NCBI RefSeq assembly: GCF_009017415.1
Contig: NC_092410.1
Location: forward strand, 744,001 to 808,000
Source of the DNA: Aspergillus flavus
Lineage: Eukaryota; Ascomycota; Eurotiomycetes; Eurotiales; Aspergillaceae
Length of the DNA: 64,000 nt
Direction of reading: 5' to 3'
Part shown: positions 1-10,965 of the stretch, one piece after another
Layout: every line of letters starts with the position of its first letter
Numbering within the stretch: position 1 is the first letter of the stretch
Notes under the pieces: model-generated
The model's database searches: none
Seen by the model: the letters and a program-made list of their open reading frames with translations, nothing else
Told to the model about the DNA's origin: nothing
Made by a program: the position numbers and the translations under genes

Positions 1-601
1 GCCTCCCAGCTGTCCCACACATTGTCCTAGAAGTCTACATATGATGGTGGTTATGAGAAGTTGGAGACTGTACTTGTGAGGTCCCACTTACTGCCCTGCA
101 TAGTCACCCATATTCATGTTTTCAGGCTTGTAATGCGAGTTGGCGTCCTTTCGGTGGAATTCCTGGAGATGCTCTGGTGCGAAAATAACGAGCTCCTTCG
201 ATTTTCCGTTACGAACGAGATATGGCTCTGAACCGGCAAGGTCCTCGCCAGCCTTTGACAGTTGTTTCCTGCATGGATAATGTCAGTGTGGTTCCTATAG
301 CCCAGAGTCAATTGGTCTCTATACCCATGAGTGAATCTCATGAACCGCGTATTGTCCGGATATTCCTTGATGCTCTGGTTCTCATCATTCTTGAATTCCT
401 GGCGCAGAGTTTTCCGTTAGTAACTGGATTGATGCTGGTAGCGATTAGAAGCATGTTCCGTACATCTGTTCCTACGAAGAAGCTTGAAAGTGCCAGGTAG
501 ATCACAATACTAGCCACCACCGCCACCGCGGCGGCAATCCCTATCTTGGGCAGCTTCATATGGCTACCGGCAAGGAAGTCAGACTTCATAGGCGAGGCCA
601 T
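1..601 (-). CDS. Cytochrome P450, N-terminal part (cut by window edge)
   Basis: This is the 5' end of a P450 gene that continues beyond the left edge. The ATG is at 601. Four exons can be read on the minus strand: 601-464, 397-325, 268-92 and 34-1. The introns between them are 66, 56 and 57 nt, and the first has a clear CTAAC branch site. Exon 1 encodes a membrane anchor (hydrophobic residues about 19-42). The spliced product then reads through ELVIFAPEHLQEFHRKDA and KPENMNMGDYAGQLLGQCVG, a block typical of fungal P450s between helices B and C. The heme-binding region lies outside the window, so substrate and subfamily cannot be judged. It is 2.3 kb from the cluster regulator and may be a tailoring enzyme of the same cluster. 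The exon 1/2 junction is the least certain part. Confidence 0.72.
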
Positions 602-1184
602 TTTTTGTCCTTCCTGGAAGACGAGTTGAGTACGCAAGTTTGGAATTCACTGGTTGACGATAGTCCAGGACTGAATCTTCATGTCCACGAAGGCTATAGT
701 CATAGACCACGAATGCCAGGTGTTTGTTGCCATACTTCTCCAGCATACCTCCGCTCTCTCTGCGAGCGTCGACCGCTCCTCAGCTCATCCGAACGGAATA
801 TGTCCGGCTTATGTGAGCCGGGCTTTCCCCCCGCACGAAACCTACCAGTGGTTCTGCCCCGTATTCCTCGCTTCCACTCAACATAATAACCATTGTTTGT
901 GCTACAGAACTTGAAGCCTAAAGGCCGTCCGCATGATTTTATCCACCACTCGAGCCCACCTGCCGGTGAAAAAGGCCGTGGTAGCGTTGTAATAGTGTGT
1001 CACAGGATTGCCATCCTAGGCTAGGGGTGAGCATTTACCGGCGTGCGAAGACGTAGATCTGGGGGAGGAATCCTTCGACCGGGGTGAGAGCGATCGCAAT
1101 ATGATTGTCTCTCGTGCTTATCATTGGGGGCGAGAAAAGGGCGGACGATGAGCATCGGCCATTTAGCCGGAAGGGCCTAGAAAT

Positions 1185-1194
1185 CTCGGCCGAG
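1185..1194. promoter_or_regulatory. CTCGGCCGAG palindrome, candidate regulator site
   Basis: This is a perfect 10-bp palindrome built of two CGG half sites in opposite orientation, the kind of sequence bound by Zn2Cys6 proteins. The same 10-mer recurs at 10797-10806 between the P450 and O-methyltransferase genes, and an 8-bp match lies at 7466-7473. That the cluster regulator binds it is inference. Confidence 0.4.
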
Positions 1195-1790
1195 CTGGTA
1201 TTTGTGTCCTTTCGGTCTTTCTTCTTGTTCGTGGAATAACAGGCAGTTCGGCCAGATGGCCTGCGACTGTGTAAGATCCTGGTCGTTTTGCTTGCTCCGT
1301 CTGTCCTGCTCGTTTCTAAAATGGGACTTTTACAAATCATACACTAATAACAAGCCCCCCTGCTGCGACCTCAATCCTGCCTGGCTGGCTTGGCGCAAGA
1401 GGGGATTACTAGGATAGATTAGACCACATTGACACGTCTTATTATGAATACACCGTGCTGAGTAAGTATCTATCTAATTATTTCGCCGTGTATTCTGGTA
1501 AAGGCCATAATTGGTTCATCATATTGGCGGGATCCGTCAGCAGGGAGGGACTCGAGTTCACGCTGCAGATGCGATGCCCCAGTCTCACACCAGTCAGAGG
1601 CGTATTCAAAGATATGCCCAAGGAAAACGCCCTCCAGGCCACCACAATGATGGCATTGGAGACCTGTTCAAGTGAGGCATAGCTAAAGTCTACAGCTACG
1701 GATCATGGAGGTGCTCCCAGAATCGTGTTTACAATAATAACACCTAAATATGTGGTTCATATACCATCGCAGAAGTGCTTGAATTAATTA

Positions 1791-1997
1791 TTTTTTTTTT
1801 TTTTGAATCCCATAGTCTGTCCTATTAAGCACCGTAACTAACAAAACAAAATACCTCTGCACGGCATATGAGTTAGCTCTTTTCATGACTAAAATATCTT
1901 AACAACAATACGTCAAAAGGGCCTCGTACCCGGACCCTAATTAAAAATACCACATCAAATACGAACAATAGCCTCAGGAACCTTTTTTTTTTTTTTT
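1791..1997. repeat. Two poly-T tracts
   Basis: Runs of 14 T (1791-1804) and 15 T (1983-1997) lie about 180 bp apart in an AT-rich stretch. No flanking target-site duplication or element ends were seen, so they are simple sequence only. Confidence 0.7.
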
Positions 1998-2712
1998 CTT
2001 TTCGTGTATTCTAAATTTCAAAGGATATCTCAACCCCACTTCACCAAAACAACTATATGTCAATAAGGTCGCGTCTTGAATGCCTTATTCCCAACAGGAT
2101 ATATTTGAAATCCGCCTGCATGGAGGCTCTCTTTTACCATGTGGTTTTATTCTATCTGCTGTTAGGAACTACTATTACTGGGGGTAGGCAACTACTGGAA
2201 CGGTTACATCGCCAAGTATCCATGGATATATTTCAGATGGCCAAGTTGCTGGGATAGCTTAGAGAATACGAGATGAGTGATTCTAGTATGATAGGACGTC
2301 CACTGTTAAACGCCAAGAGTGGCCCCCCTTCAGCCCATGTGGTAAAACGCCACTGTACGCCGTATGCGAGATAACCAGACTGTGCAACGTGATGAGGCAC
2401 GCCTAGACGCCCAAGACATATACACCAGGGTACAGAGCGGGGAAGAAATGTCCAGAGATATGATATTGTTCCCTCTCAGAATTTCTGCAAGTCGTCTCAA
2501 TCAACCAATCTCAGTTCCCTTCGCCAGATAACGTATTCTTAAGTTCGCTTCCAAAGAAGTCAAGGCGAAGGAGGTATTTCGACAGTAATGCTTCAACAGG
2601 AAGGCACCACGGATTCGGCAATTTCCCACGCCATCCATGGATGCTTCGTGCTTGGTAGCGCCACAGCATGTTAACTGCAACACCACTGATCGCCCTAGTT
2701 TCGGTTGGCCCC

Positions 2713-2718
2713 ATATAA
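2713..2718 (+). promoter_or_regulatory. TATA-like element upstream of the Zn2Cys6 gene
   Basis: ATATAA lies about 160 bp before the ATG at 2877, a plausible core promoter position. It is a short motif and weak evidence alone. Confidence 0.3.
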
Positions 2719-2876
2719 GCCTGCTGATGGCATTAAGAATAAGCGGCTCGCTCCTCCAGCTGGGATCTTACGAACTCATGCTGGTTACTTGTCTCTCTGC
2801 TCTGGCGTAGCATTATTCACGTTGCTCCTCTATATCGGTTATTTCCATTGATCTTCTGCCCTTTACCTCTACGCCA

Positions 2877-5413
2877 ATGGATGGAAGCTCCAGACCACTA
2901 CCCCAAACCGCGCAGCGTAAACGTCGACGCCCAGTCTTAGCCTGCGATCGATGTCGGAGACGAAAGATTCGGTGCGACCGTAAGGTCCCCTGCAGTCACT
3001 GTCTTAGGACCGGGTATGCCAGCACATGTACATACCTGGCCAACTCGAATTCCTCATTTCCCGAAGAGGACCTGCCAGGGCTCGACACCACAGATCCTGC
3101 CATGGACATGGCTACTTCACATCCAAACCACGGGCACGACCGCGTGCCCACTGACAGCGGCATCGGCCACTCTCCTCCTGCCCAGGTCGAGCCAATTCCG
3201 AGCGAGGGCGAGATGTACGGGGATTTCTGGGATCCACTCTTTGTGATCCACAACACTATCTCCACCCGCAAACATCGCGATCCTGCTAGCACCCCAGCGA
3301 GCCTGGGCCACGTACCCAGGCACACACCGGCACAGGCGCCAACAGAGGTCCAGGTGCTCATTCAACGGGTGCGTCAGCTGGAGCAGAAGGTCTTCAGCCA
3401 ACAAGAACCAGAGAGCTCTCTAGCAGCTCCCCATATTCAACAGCGTCATCCGCAGGCACGACGCACGGTGTGCCAGGCGAATCTTCTGGGCAAGAGTCAC
3501 TGGCTGGTGGGGTTTGCGCAGGTAAGCTAAATATAGAGATGTATCTATCACCAAGTGCTGACCCAATCTAGTTCGATACAATTGTGCATACACTAAATAA
3601 CCGACTTCAGGATAATGATGTGGAGTTCCGTGCTCTGTTTGTTAAATGTCAGCGGCTCTCGCGAGCAATCCAGCAACAATATAGTCTGCGCGCTTCCTCT
3701 CTGCAGGCCTTGGACGGCAGCCTGCCATCACAGGAGGCCTGCGATGTCTGTGTCAATGCATACTGTCGCACTTTCGAATCCGTGCTGCGAATTCTCCATG
3801 TACCCACCTTCCGACAAGTATACAATGAGATGTGGACAGGCTCACAGCCGACCAGCAGACTGTTCTTGTTAAAACTGCAGCTAGTCATCGCCATCGGAGC
3901 CCGTGTGGTAAACCAATCGGACATGCTTGGCACGCCTGACATGGCCTCCCGCTGCGTGGCTTGGATCCAGGAGGCCCAGCAATGGCTGCACGCCCCAGGG
4001 GAAAGTCTGCAGGCTAGTGTGGATGGCATTCAACTTTACTGCCTTGTCCTACTTACACGAATAGTATGCGCCGTGGATGCAAGTCTTGTGTATGTATCCA
4101 CTGGCGCACTCCTGCAGAAGGCGCAGCAACTGGGGCTTCATCGTGACCCGTCTCATTTCCCTGCAATGCCGGTGTTCCAGGCTGAGATTCGCCGCCGACT
4201 ATGGTGCACCGTCTGCGAACTAGTTCTCCAGTCTAGTACGGACTCAGGGACCCCACCGCTTATATCTTGCGATGAATTCGACTGTAGACCTCCTGCTAAT
4301 CTAAACGATACGAATCTTGGTACAACCAGCGAGCCTGAGCCAAGTAACATATTAACACAAACATCCTTCTCAATTCTCCTTATGAGATGCTTGCCGGTTC
4401 GCGTACAAGTGGCAAAGGTCTTAAATAGCGTCCAGCTAGATCCCTCGTACAGCGAAGTGCTCCGTCTTGGGGAAGAGCTCACCGCAGCATGTCACTATAA
4501 TACGCAAATGATTAAATCTATGTCTCCCGACCACGAGCAGCCGACCCTGTTCCAGCTGGAGCTCCTTAACTTGCTAACCTATAGATTTCTCCTTTGCCTC
4601 CATCAACCGTTTGCCATGAAAGCTCGGAAGAACCTCGCCTATTACTTTTCACGCCGGGTCTGCTTAGAGACGGCAATCCAGATACTGGCGGGTCACCCAA
4701 CAACGCCTTCCGGACAAAATGTTAACGACTATTTGAATGTGAAACGCTACTCTAGCGGGCTGTTTAGAGACCCATATTTACTTGCCTCCGTGACTGTGGG
4801 ACACGAGATCCTCTGCGTAACAGAGGGCGATTGGTTTTCCTGCCAACCTGTCTCCCCGCTCACAAACAACCTGTCGTCTACGCCCAACAAAAGCCAGCAG
4901 GTTCCTCGCACAGTTTTAGAAGAATACGTAGGTTTGAGTGAATGCCGGTTAAAAGACGGCGCACAAATAGATATCAAAACCTATGTGTTGTTATCGTGTA
5001 TCATAGCCCAGATTAAAGCTGCCGAAACTGGGTCACCTCAGGACGATGCGGTCCTATCGGCGGCAGTGGACAGTCTGGAAAAGTGCCACATAGTTCTTGT
5101 CGACAGGTACAAGAGCCTAGCACAATCGCGGGAGTCACCTCAACCTCTACAGGTATATGGTGGGTCTAATGTGCCGTGTCGACTGGGTAAGGGTTCCAAT
5201 GACATCTTGGACATCAACGAAACGGGGGAAGGCGAGGCATGGTCTGATTTCGATGTGAGCCAGGTGTGTGTGATGTGTCACAGTCGATATGATCTTACTT
5301 CTGACTGCATACAGGCTGAGTGGTCCCTGCAGGTTGAATACCCTGATCTGGACTGGAATTTGCTGAATACTTGGTCGGCTTGTGTCCCTGGTTCTGATTC
5401 AGGGGCAAGTTGA
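2877..5413 (+). CDS. Zn2Cys6 transcription factor, likely cluster regulator
   Basis: Two exons (2877-3521 and 3572-5413, 50-nt intron) give an 828-residue protein. Near the N-terminus, after a basic stretch (KRRRP), is a binuclear zinc cluster of the form CX2CX6CX5CX2CX8C with cysteines at 23, 26, 33, 39, 42 and 51. A short heptad-like segment near residues 160-175 (VLIQRVRQLEQKVF) could mediate dimerisation. Exon 2 carries the helical middle homology region of fungal transcription factors (roughly residues 240-520). The best-supported role is a DNA-binding nuclear activator. Its place at the edge of the polyketide cluster suggests that it is the pathway-specific regulator; that is inference. 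The C-terminal 150 residues are acidic in places, compatible with an activation region. I cannot name a characterised orthologue. Confidence 0.9.
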
Positions 5414-6127
5414 ATTGTTATATTCTCATCGGAAAGCTTGAGGTTTATATGGACAGTGAATACCAGATTCATTCCCAATCAACCACATTCTTCAAAGTCT
5501 ATATCGTGTGTAGAGCTCTTCTGCCCGAGCGAGTCTTGGTTCAAACCACCCCGGACAATACGGAGGCTGCTCCTGTCGAGACCGTAGTGGTTAGAAGGTA
5601 ATCAAAGTTGCTAGGCTCTCGCGAAGGAACGATAGGTGCAAAGGGAGGGAACGGAAAGGGAAGGGAAAGGAAGCTGAAAGAGGGAAGAGATATGGCCTAC
5701 TTCCGTTGTGAAAGCCTTGACACTGTCCACAATTCACAGGGGAAATCAGCCAGCCTTTGCTCTTATGCAAGTTCCCTGACTAACATCTAGCATTTCATAA
5801 CAATGTAAGAAATAGCCACCGTAGTGAGCATGGAGAAGATGTTTGCAATTCTAAAACAGTCTTTGCAATGAAATGGGGACCCAGCGCCAATATTCGGTAA
5901 CGAAAGCAGCAAGAACAACGACGGTCTTGATACCGTCTAACTAACGAAGACGCGCTCATGCAAGGGGTCATGGGCGAAGGTAACAGATCGACTAACATCC
6001 AAGGTGCTCCTGGTGTCTAGTTGTGAAGTTCAACGAGTAGGGCAATCGACGATATGTTCTGCCATACTGCCACCAGACACTGTTGGCAAAACCAACAAAC
6101 CTACATAATAATAGACCGCCTCCTCTG
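5414..6127. other. Intergenic region between convergent genes
   Basis: This 714-bp stretch separates the 3' ends of the regulator gene and the minus-strand dehydrogenase. A purine-rich tract (about 5637-5690) is visible. No gene or recognised element was found; polyadenylation signals of both genes probably lie here. Confidence 0.6.
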
Positions 6128-7268
6128 CTACTTCTTGCCACTACCCTTGTCCAGCACGCTCCGGAAAACCGCCATCGTGTGTTCCCAGGCTCTCTCCGGC
6201 ATGCCTAGCGCCCGGTACGCCTGAAGGACGGTGTCGTCCATCACGATGTCGGACGTGTGCTTCATCCGATAGAACCCTGGAGCAGCCACGATCCCATTGT
6301 ATGGGGGGCTCTGCAACTGCTTCTGCCATTGTTGCGACAAGTCCACGGTTGCTTCGTAGAGTCGGCGCTCGCCAGACTCAGCCAATGGCATGGCCACCAC
6401 ATAGAACACCGGCAGCAGGACGGCCTGCAAGACGAGCATGAGCATCCCTTTGAGCCATCTCCAGAGCACCAGCCTCGAGCGAGTGCGCTCCGGGGATTGA
6501 AGGAAACTAGCCACGATGTCCGTCTGCACTTTCCCGGGGGACTCGTGCACAAAGTCCACGGAGGGTTTCTTGTGCGCCAGGTGTTCCAGCGCCAAGGTGT
6601 TCATTAGGGTGGTGTGGGCAACGTGGTTCAGCATGGTGTAGCTTTTCTCCGACTGCAGATCTTCGGGCACAAAGGGCAGGGCACGTTCATTGCCACCGTT
6701 TAAGACGCTGAAGACTCGAGGTCGTCGATTGGACGGCTCATCCGGGTAATTCGTCTTGGCGGTTCGCTCGAGAAGTGGAAGGAGATTCACCGTGAATCGT
6801 AGGCGACAATAGTATGCCAGGGAGGCCAGCTCTTCCAGCCCCTCTGGTGTATCTTTCAGATCACGGATCAGCATTGTAAAAGCTGCATGCAGGGATGCCT
6901 TTCTTACAGGACGGATGCCCGTTAGGCAGGTAGCCAGGACTCATGAACAAGAGGTCCAGCTGGGATTCCTTGCGGAGCACTAGGTTGCAGATGCGGTCTA
7001 CCTCGGACAGCAATGAGATCTGTCCGTAGAGGGCCACCAGCTTGGCTCTGCGGTTGAGTCGCTGCAACTCCGCAATCCTCTGGGCGAACTGGGCGGTTGA
7101 CCGACAAACTATATACACGGTCGGTTCGTCAATGCGCTGGATCAATTCCATGATGGTGGCCAGTCCAATCCCCTTGGTCGCTCCAACAAATAGCGAGACA
7201 TGGCGATGGCCCGCCCAGGCATCTCTGAGGCCTGCGTTGTGGGCACGAATCTCTCTAAGGGAAACCAT
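6128..7268 (-). CDS. Atypical short-chain dehydrogenase/reductase (SDR)
   Basis: Two exons on the minus strand (7268-6908 and 6852-6128, 55-nt intron) encode 361 residues. The start is the ATG at 7268; the frame is open further upstream but without an ATG. A Rossmann nucleotide-binding motif GATKGIG is at residues 29-35. The usual YxxxK catalytic pair appears as Y135xxxR139 (AYYCRLRF), a form seen in a group of fungal SDR-like proteins found near polyketide synthases. A hydrophobic stretch at about 255-278 could be a membrane-associated segment. It probably reduces or oxidises an intermediate of the cluster, but with Arg in place of Lys its catalytic competence is unproven. It is transcribed divergently from the enoyl reductase, sharing a 359-bp promoter. 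Confidence 0.82.
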
Positions 7269-7627
7269 GGTGGCTGCCGAGGATACCAATTACTCAGAGT
7301 ACCAGGCGCCCGCCGGGGGATGTTGTATGAATGCTCTAAAATCCATCAAACAGAAGAGACTCCACTGCAGTCGGGCTGACTTGTTGTTCTAGTGGAGTCT
7401 GCGTTAGGGCTAGAGTAAGATAAGCCCGTTCTCCGCACCGTCTCCGGACCTTGTGCGCCACGTTACTCGGCCGCTGTAGTTCTTATGCTCCATCTACATC
7501 TTTTATGAAGCATAGGAGATACAAATTGGATGATTCGAATCTTCTCTTGTCATCACCATGCGCGGTAGCTTCTTGCTGGTATTCAGAGAATCCTGCTACA
7601 CTTTCACCCCCTCGTCCGCGCCACACC
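7269..7627. promoter_or_regulatory. Divergent promoter, SDR / trans-enoyl reductase
   Basis: The start codons of the two genes are 359 bp apart on opposite strands, so both promoters must lie here. It contains a CTCGGCCG near-palindrome at 7466-7473 and a perfect 10-bp inverted repeat with arms 7357-7366 (AGACTCCACT) and 7391-7400 (AGTGGAGTCT). Co-regulation of the two genes is likely; the factors involved are not known. Confidence 0.6.
7357..7400. repeat. Perfect 10-bp inverted repeat, 24-bp spacer
   Basis: The arms AGACTCCACT and AGTGGAGTCT are exact reverse complements. The position in the middle of a divergent cluster promoter suggests an operator-like role, but a chance repeat cannot be excluded. 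Confidence 0.55.
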
Positions 7628-8769
7628 ATGCCTGCCTCCGTTCATTTTGAGATCTCGGCCACTCAACGGGCGATCAAGATTAAGGGCCCCGGGCAAGCCT
7701 CGGTTGAGAAAGGATGTCCGGTTCCCGCTTGTCAGCCTGAGGATATCCTGGTGCGGGTAGTCTGTGTCGCTCTCAACCCTGTCGATTGGAAGTCTGCCGA
7801 TCTCTCGCCCAGCCTCGATGCCACCTGGGGCACGGACTTCTCCGGAGAGGTAGTTGTGGTAGGTGAAGCCTGTCAATCCCGCTTTGCGTTGGGTGATTCG
7901 GTCTGTGGTGCGGCCTTTGGGAATAACCCCGAGGATGCCACCCAGGGAGCCTTCGCCGAGTATGTGGCCATTCCCGGCGAGCTGGTGTACAAGATCCCTC
8001 CGGACATATCCTTCGAGCAGGCAGCTACGGTAGGCACGGGCTTGGCTACGGCCGGTCTGACGCTCTACCAAACACTCGGTTTGTCATGGCCCGATCAACC
8101 TGTCCAGGACGCACAGTATGTTCTAGTCTACGGCGGAGGAACCGCGTCCGGGTGCTTCATGATCCAGCTTCTTCGGCTGTAGGTTTTAAGGCTTCTATGC
8201 CATTTATCCCCAAGAGTACAAGAGACTGACCAAGTCCTGTCCACAGGTCCGGCTACATCCCCGTCACCACCTGCTCGGCAAAAAGCTTTGACCGTGTCAA
8301 GCAGCTTGGGGCCGCCGAAGCCTTCGACTATCACTCCCCGGGCTGCGGCTCCGAGATCCGCGAGTACACGGAGAACTCCATCAAATATGCCGTGGACTGC
8401 ATCACCAACATCGACTCCATGAAATGCTGCTATACGGCTATCGGCAGCTCCGGTGGTCAGTACGTCGCCCTTGATCCGTTCCCTATCCGCGGCCACACGC
8501 GCCGGAATGTCAAGGCGCGCTGGATTATCGGATACACTATCTACGGCCGTCCGATTAACTGGAAGCACCCTTTTAAGCGGGATGCGCAGCCCCAGGATCG
8601 CGAATTTGCAAAGAGGTGGTATCCCGTGGCACAGCGGCTCTTGGACGAGGGCAAACTGCAGCTCCACCCACTACAAGTCGAGACTGGAGGACTCCCAGGG
8701 GTGATCGAGGGGGCTAACCGGAGCCGTAAACATCAGGTAACTGGGGTGAAGCTGGTTTATTGTGTCTGA
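7628..8769 (+). CDS. Trans-acting enoyl reductase, LovC-like
   Basis: Two exons (7628-8178 and 8247-8769, 68-nt intron) encode 357 residues, close to the usual length of LovC-type enoyl reductases (about 360). It belongs to the zinc-free medium-chain dehydrogenase group. The motif NPVDWKSAD (residues 50-58) matches the conserved active-site loop with Lys55, and GTDFSGEVV follows. A glycine-rich NADPH motif VYGGGTASG spans about residues 167-175. The C-terminal segment GGLPGVIEG and the final KLVYCV fit the family. Such enzymes reduce the enoyl intermediates on highly reducing polyketide synthases that lack a working ER domain. The synthase at 18605-25999 is of that kind, so the two are probably partners in the cytosol. 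The first in-frame ATG at 7628 was chosen because the family N-terminus aligns from there. Confidence 0.9.
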
Positions 8770-8980
8770 GATAGCTGTAGCTAGCTAGAATCTAGGCAAT
8801 GTATGTATCTTCCCGTTGTAGGAACAGCATGAAGTACAACAGGACCCAGCCTGTGTTGAATCAAAGCTGGATTTGGATTTGTCAGATAAACTTTCCACAT
8901 TCCATTTCTCGTATTCCAGATGCTTCAGCTTGTAGCTATCGCCCATGGCTCAACATCGCTACGTCCCTAGATTACCTCCC

Positions 8981-10633
8981 TTACGCAGTCTTTACAGCTA
9001 CATTCACCCCATGCAAATTGCTCGGCCCAATCCGCATGATGGCCTTGTATGGCCGCTCATCTCGGGGCTCCAGAGTGCGAAACCGCTGCACAAAGCGCAG
9101 GAGCACGTATGATGCCTCCGTATCGACGAGCACATGCGCAGGGCAGATGCGCGGGCCTCCTCCAAAGGGGACGAACTTCCACAGAGGCCGGACATCTCCC
9201 CAACGCTCCGGGCGGAAGACCTCGGCATCAGGGCCCCAGTTGTCTGGGTCCCGGTGCATGAGGTACCGGTTGGCATGGACGATGTCTCCTTTTTGGATGA
9301 AGATGGGTTGGCTTTGATCTGGGCCTCCTCCGACCGGCAGCGTAGTGTCTTCCAGAGCAATCCGTACCATCTGGATGCCGTTCGGGTACAAACGATGGGC
9401 TGCCAGCTGGTCAGTCGAGAAGTCCTTCCAAGGGGATTGGCCGACATGCACTCACTCTCGTTGATGACATATCGCAGGTAGCGCAGTCCACGCAGTTTCT
9501 CAAACGTAATCTCCTGGTCTCCCAGGGCGAGCACCTCCTCCCGCAGTGTTTGATACACATGGGGATGTCTTGCCAGGGCGTAAATAGCGTTGCTGATGAG
9601 AATCGATGTCGTGTCGTTGGAGGGGATGAAGACGGCCATAATTTGGCCCCGCAAAGCTTCCTTATCTTGCAGCTGCTGTACCATGTCCCATAGCAGGTCG
9701 GTACGACCGTCAGGCTGATTCTCCGTGCATGAGGTGCCCTTGCCGCTCTTAACGTCCTGCAGCTGCGTCAGACTGGCATCGATGCGCTCGTCCACGAAAT
9801 CTCGGACGATCTTCACATTTTCCATCCACACTGGGTCACGGTGGAGGAACATCAGCTTTGACATGGTCAGACGCACGCGGATGCCTCGCATTGTGTCGAC
9901 CATGGCCTTGGCCACCTTCACATTCTCGGGATGGGTGAGGGAGTCGACGGTCTTGCCAAATAGGAACTCGCTCGAGGTATCAAGGAACTACGGTTCCCGT
10001 TTGGTCAGCCATGCTGCGTTCCACTATACATGCTGAAAAGCTCATACGAACGAAGCTTACCCATCGTTGCAGCAACGGCTGCATGTCAAAGGTCGAACCA
10101 TCGGTCGGCACCAGGTCCAGCAGACGATTCACAAACACCTCCAGACGGGCGAGGTTTGAGTATCCGTCGCGTGTGAAATAGGGCTTGATGATATTGCGAC
10201 TGAAATCCCACATCGGTCCGTCAACTGTACTGACTCCGGGCCCAGCAACAGGGTCGGCGGCTCCGCTTCCCCGACGAAGCGGTTCCAGGCCAAACTCGCG
10301 CCAGTATGTGGTCGACATGGCCTTCATGTTCTCGGACTCGGATGTGTAGATGGCTCGCGACCCGAGAAAGTTGGCCTGGAAGGTCTTGACGCCCTGGGCC
10401 GCGAAGAGCTCCTGTTGCCATGGGAGCCAGCGGTGTTCCTTGAAGGCCTTGGAAAGCGTGTAGACGAAGTCTAGTCCAAGGATCGGGTCTCGATGGCGAT
10501 AATGCTTGATCTCCCCGCAGCCGCGGGCCTTCTGCTGCTTGAAATAGTGATGTCGATTCCACAGTAAATTGCCAACCTTGTAGAGGACGAGCCAGACACA
10601 GGCAGCGATGAAGTACTCTGTTAGGGTAAACAT
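8981..10633 (-). CDS. Cytochrome P450, CYP52-like
   Basis: Three exons on the minus strand (10633-10061, 9987-9456 and 9399-8981; introns 73 and 56 nt) give 507 residues. An N-terminal anchor (about residues 4-26) implies endoplasmic reticulum membrane location. The overall layout resembles the fungal alkane/fatty-acid hydroxylase group (CYP52-like). The K-helix ExxR is at E368-R371 in NETHRLYPN, and its codons span the second intron. The heme-binding motif is [10 protein letters not shown] with Cys454; the residue two after Cys is Ala where Gly is usual. The I-helix reads IPSNDTT, departing from the common AGRDTT form. A terminal or near-terminal hydroxylation of a polyketide chain is a reasonable guess. 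It is divergent from the O-methyltransferase, 332 bp away. Confidence 0.88.
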
Positions 10634-10965
10634 GATGATGGGTTGGCAGGCGAAGTGGGTGCAACTGCGGCAGTCATTCTATACCTCCCTAGAGCAGAGA
10701 TTGATAATACGACAAACAACCGGGTAGACAAGGTGCAACAGGCTAATTTTGAGAGATGCCACACCCGCCACATCCATGAGCTGTCGTGTCAGACCCCTCG
10801 GCCGAGGCGGACGTCAGCGTCGGGGCTTGCATCTTGGGCGACGGCCGTAAAGACGGTGTAATACGAGGCTCGGAGATAGCGTTATTCATTACTGCTATAA
10901 AATTGATTCCACTCGTGCGAGCTATATTGCTAGCCCGATCAAACCATCGAATCTTGGACCTTGCC
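10634..10965. promoter_or_regulatory. Divergent promoter, P450 / O-methyltransferase
   Basis: These 332 bp separate two oppositely transcribed cluster genes. The region contains the longest form of the CGG palindrome, CCTCGGCCGAGG, at 10796-10807. Shared control of the two genes is likely. Confidence 0.55.
10796..10807. promoter_or_regulatory. CCTCGGCCGAGG palindrome, candidate regulator site
   Basis: A perfect 12-bp palindrome of opposed CGG triplets, sharing its 10-bp core with 1185-1194. It is a candidate binding site for the cluster Zn2Cys6 protein. The match between sites is seen; the binding is inferred. Confidence 0.45.

Larger units (their letters stand above)
602..2876. other. Intergenic region, about 2.3 kb
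   Basis: I see no supportable gene here; the open frames are short, unlike known families and mostly lack ATG starts. It holds a CTCGGCCGAG palindrome at 1185-1194, two poly-T tracts (1791-1804 and 1983-1997), and the presumed promoter of the transcription factor gene with a TATA-like ATATAA at 2713-2718. Confidence 0.6.

Noticed and set aside
1455..1682. 75-codon open frame
   Set aside because: No family resemblance on either strand; isolated in AT-rich sequence.
1791..1997. Poly-T tracts as traces of a retroelement insertion
   Set aside because: No target-site duplication, open frame or element ends accompany them.
10786..10965. Longer O-methyltransferase N-terminus
   Set aside because: The frame is open but starts at GTG; family length and the N-terminal helix fit the ATG at 10966.
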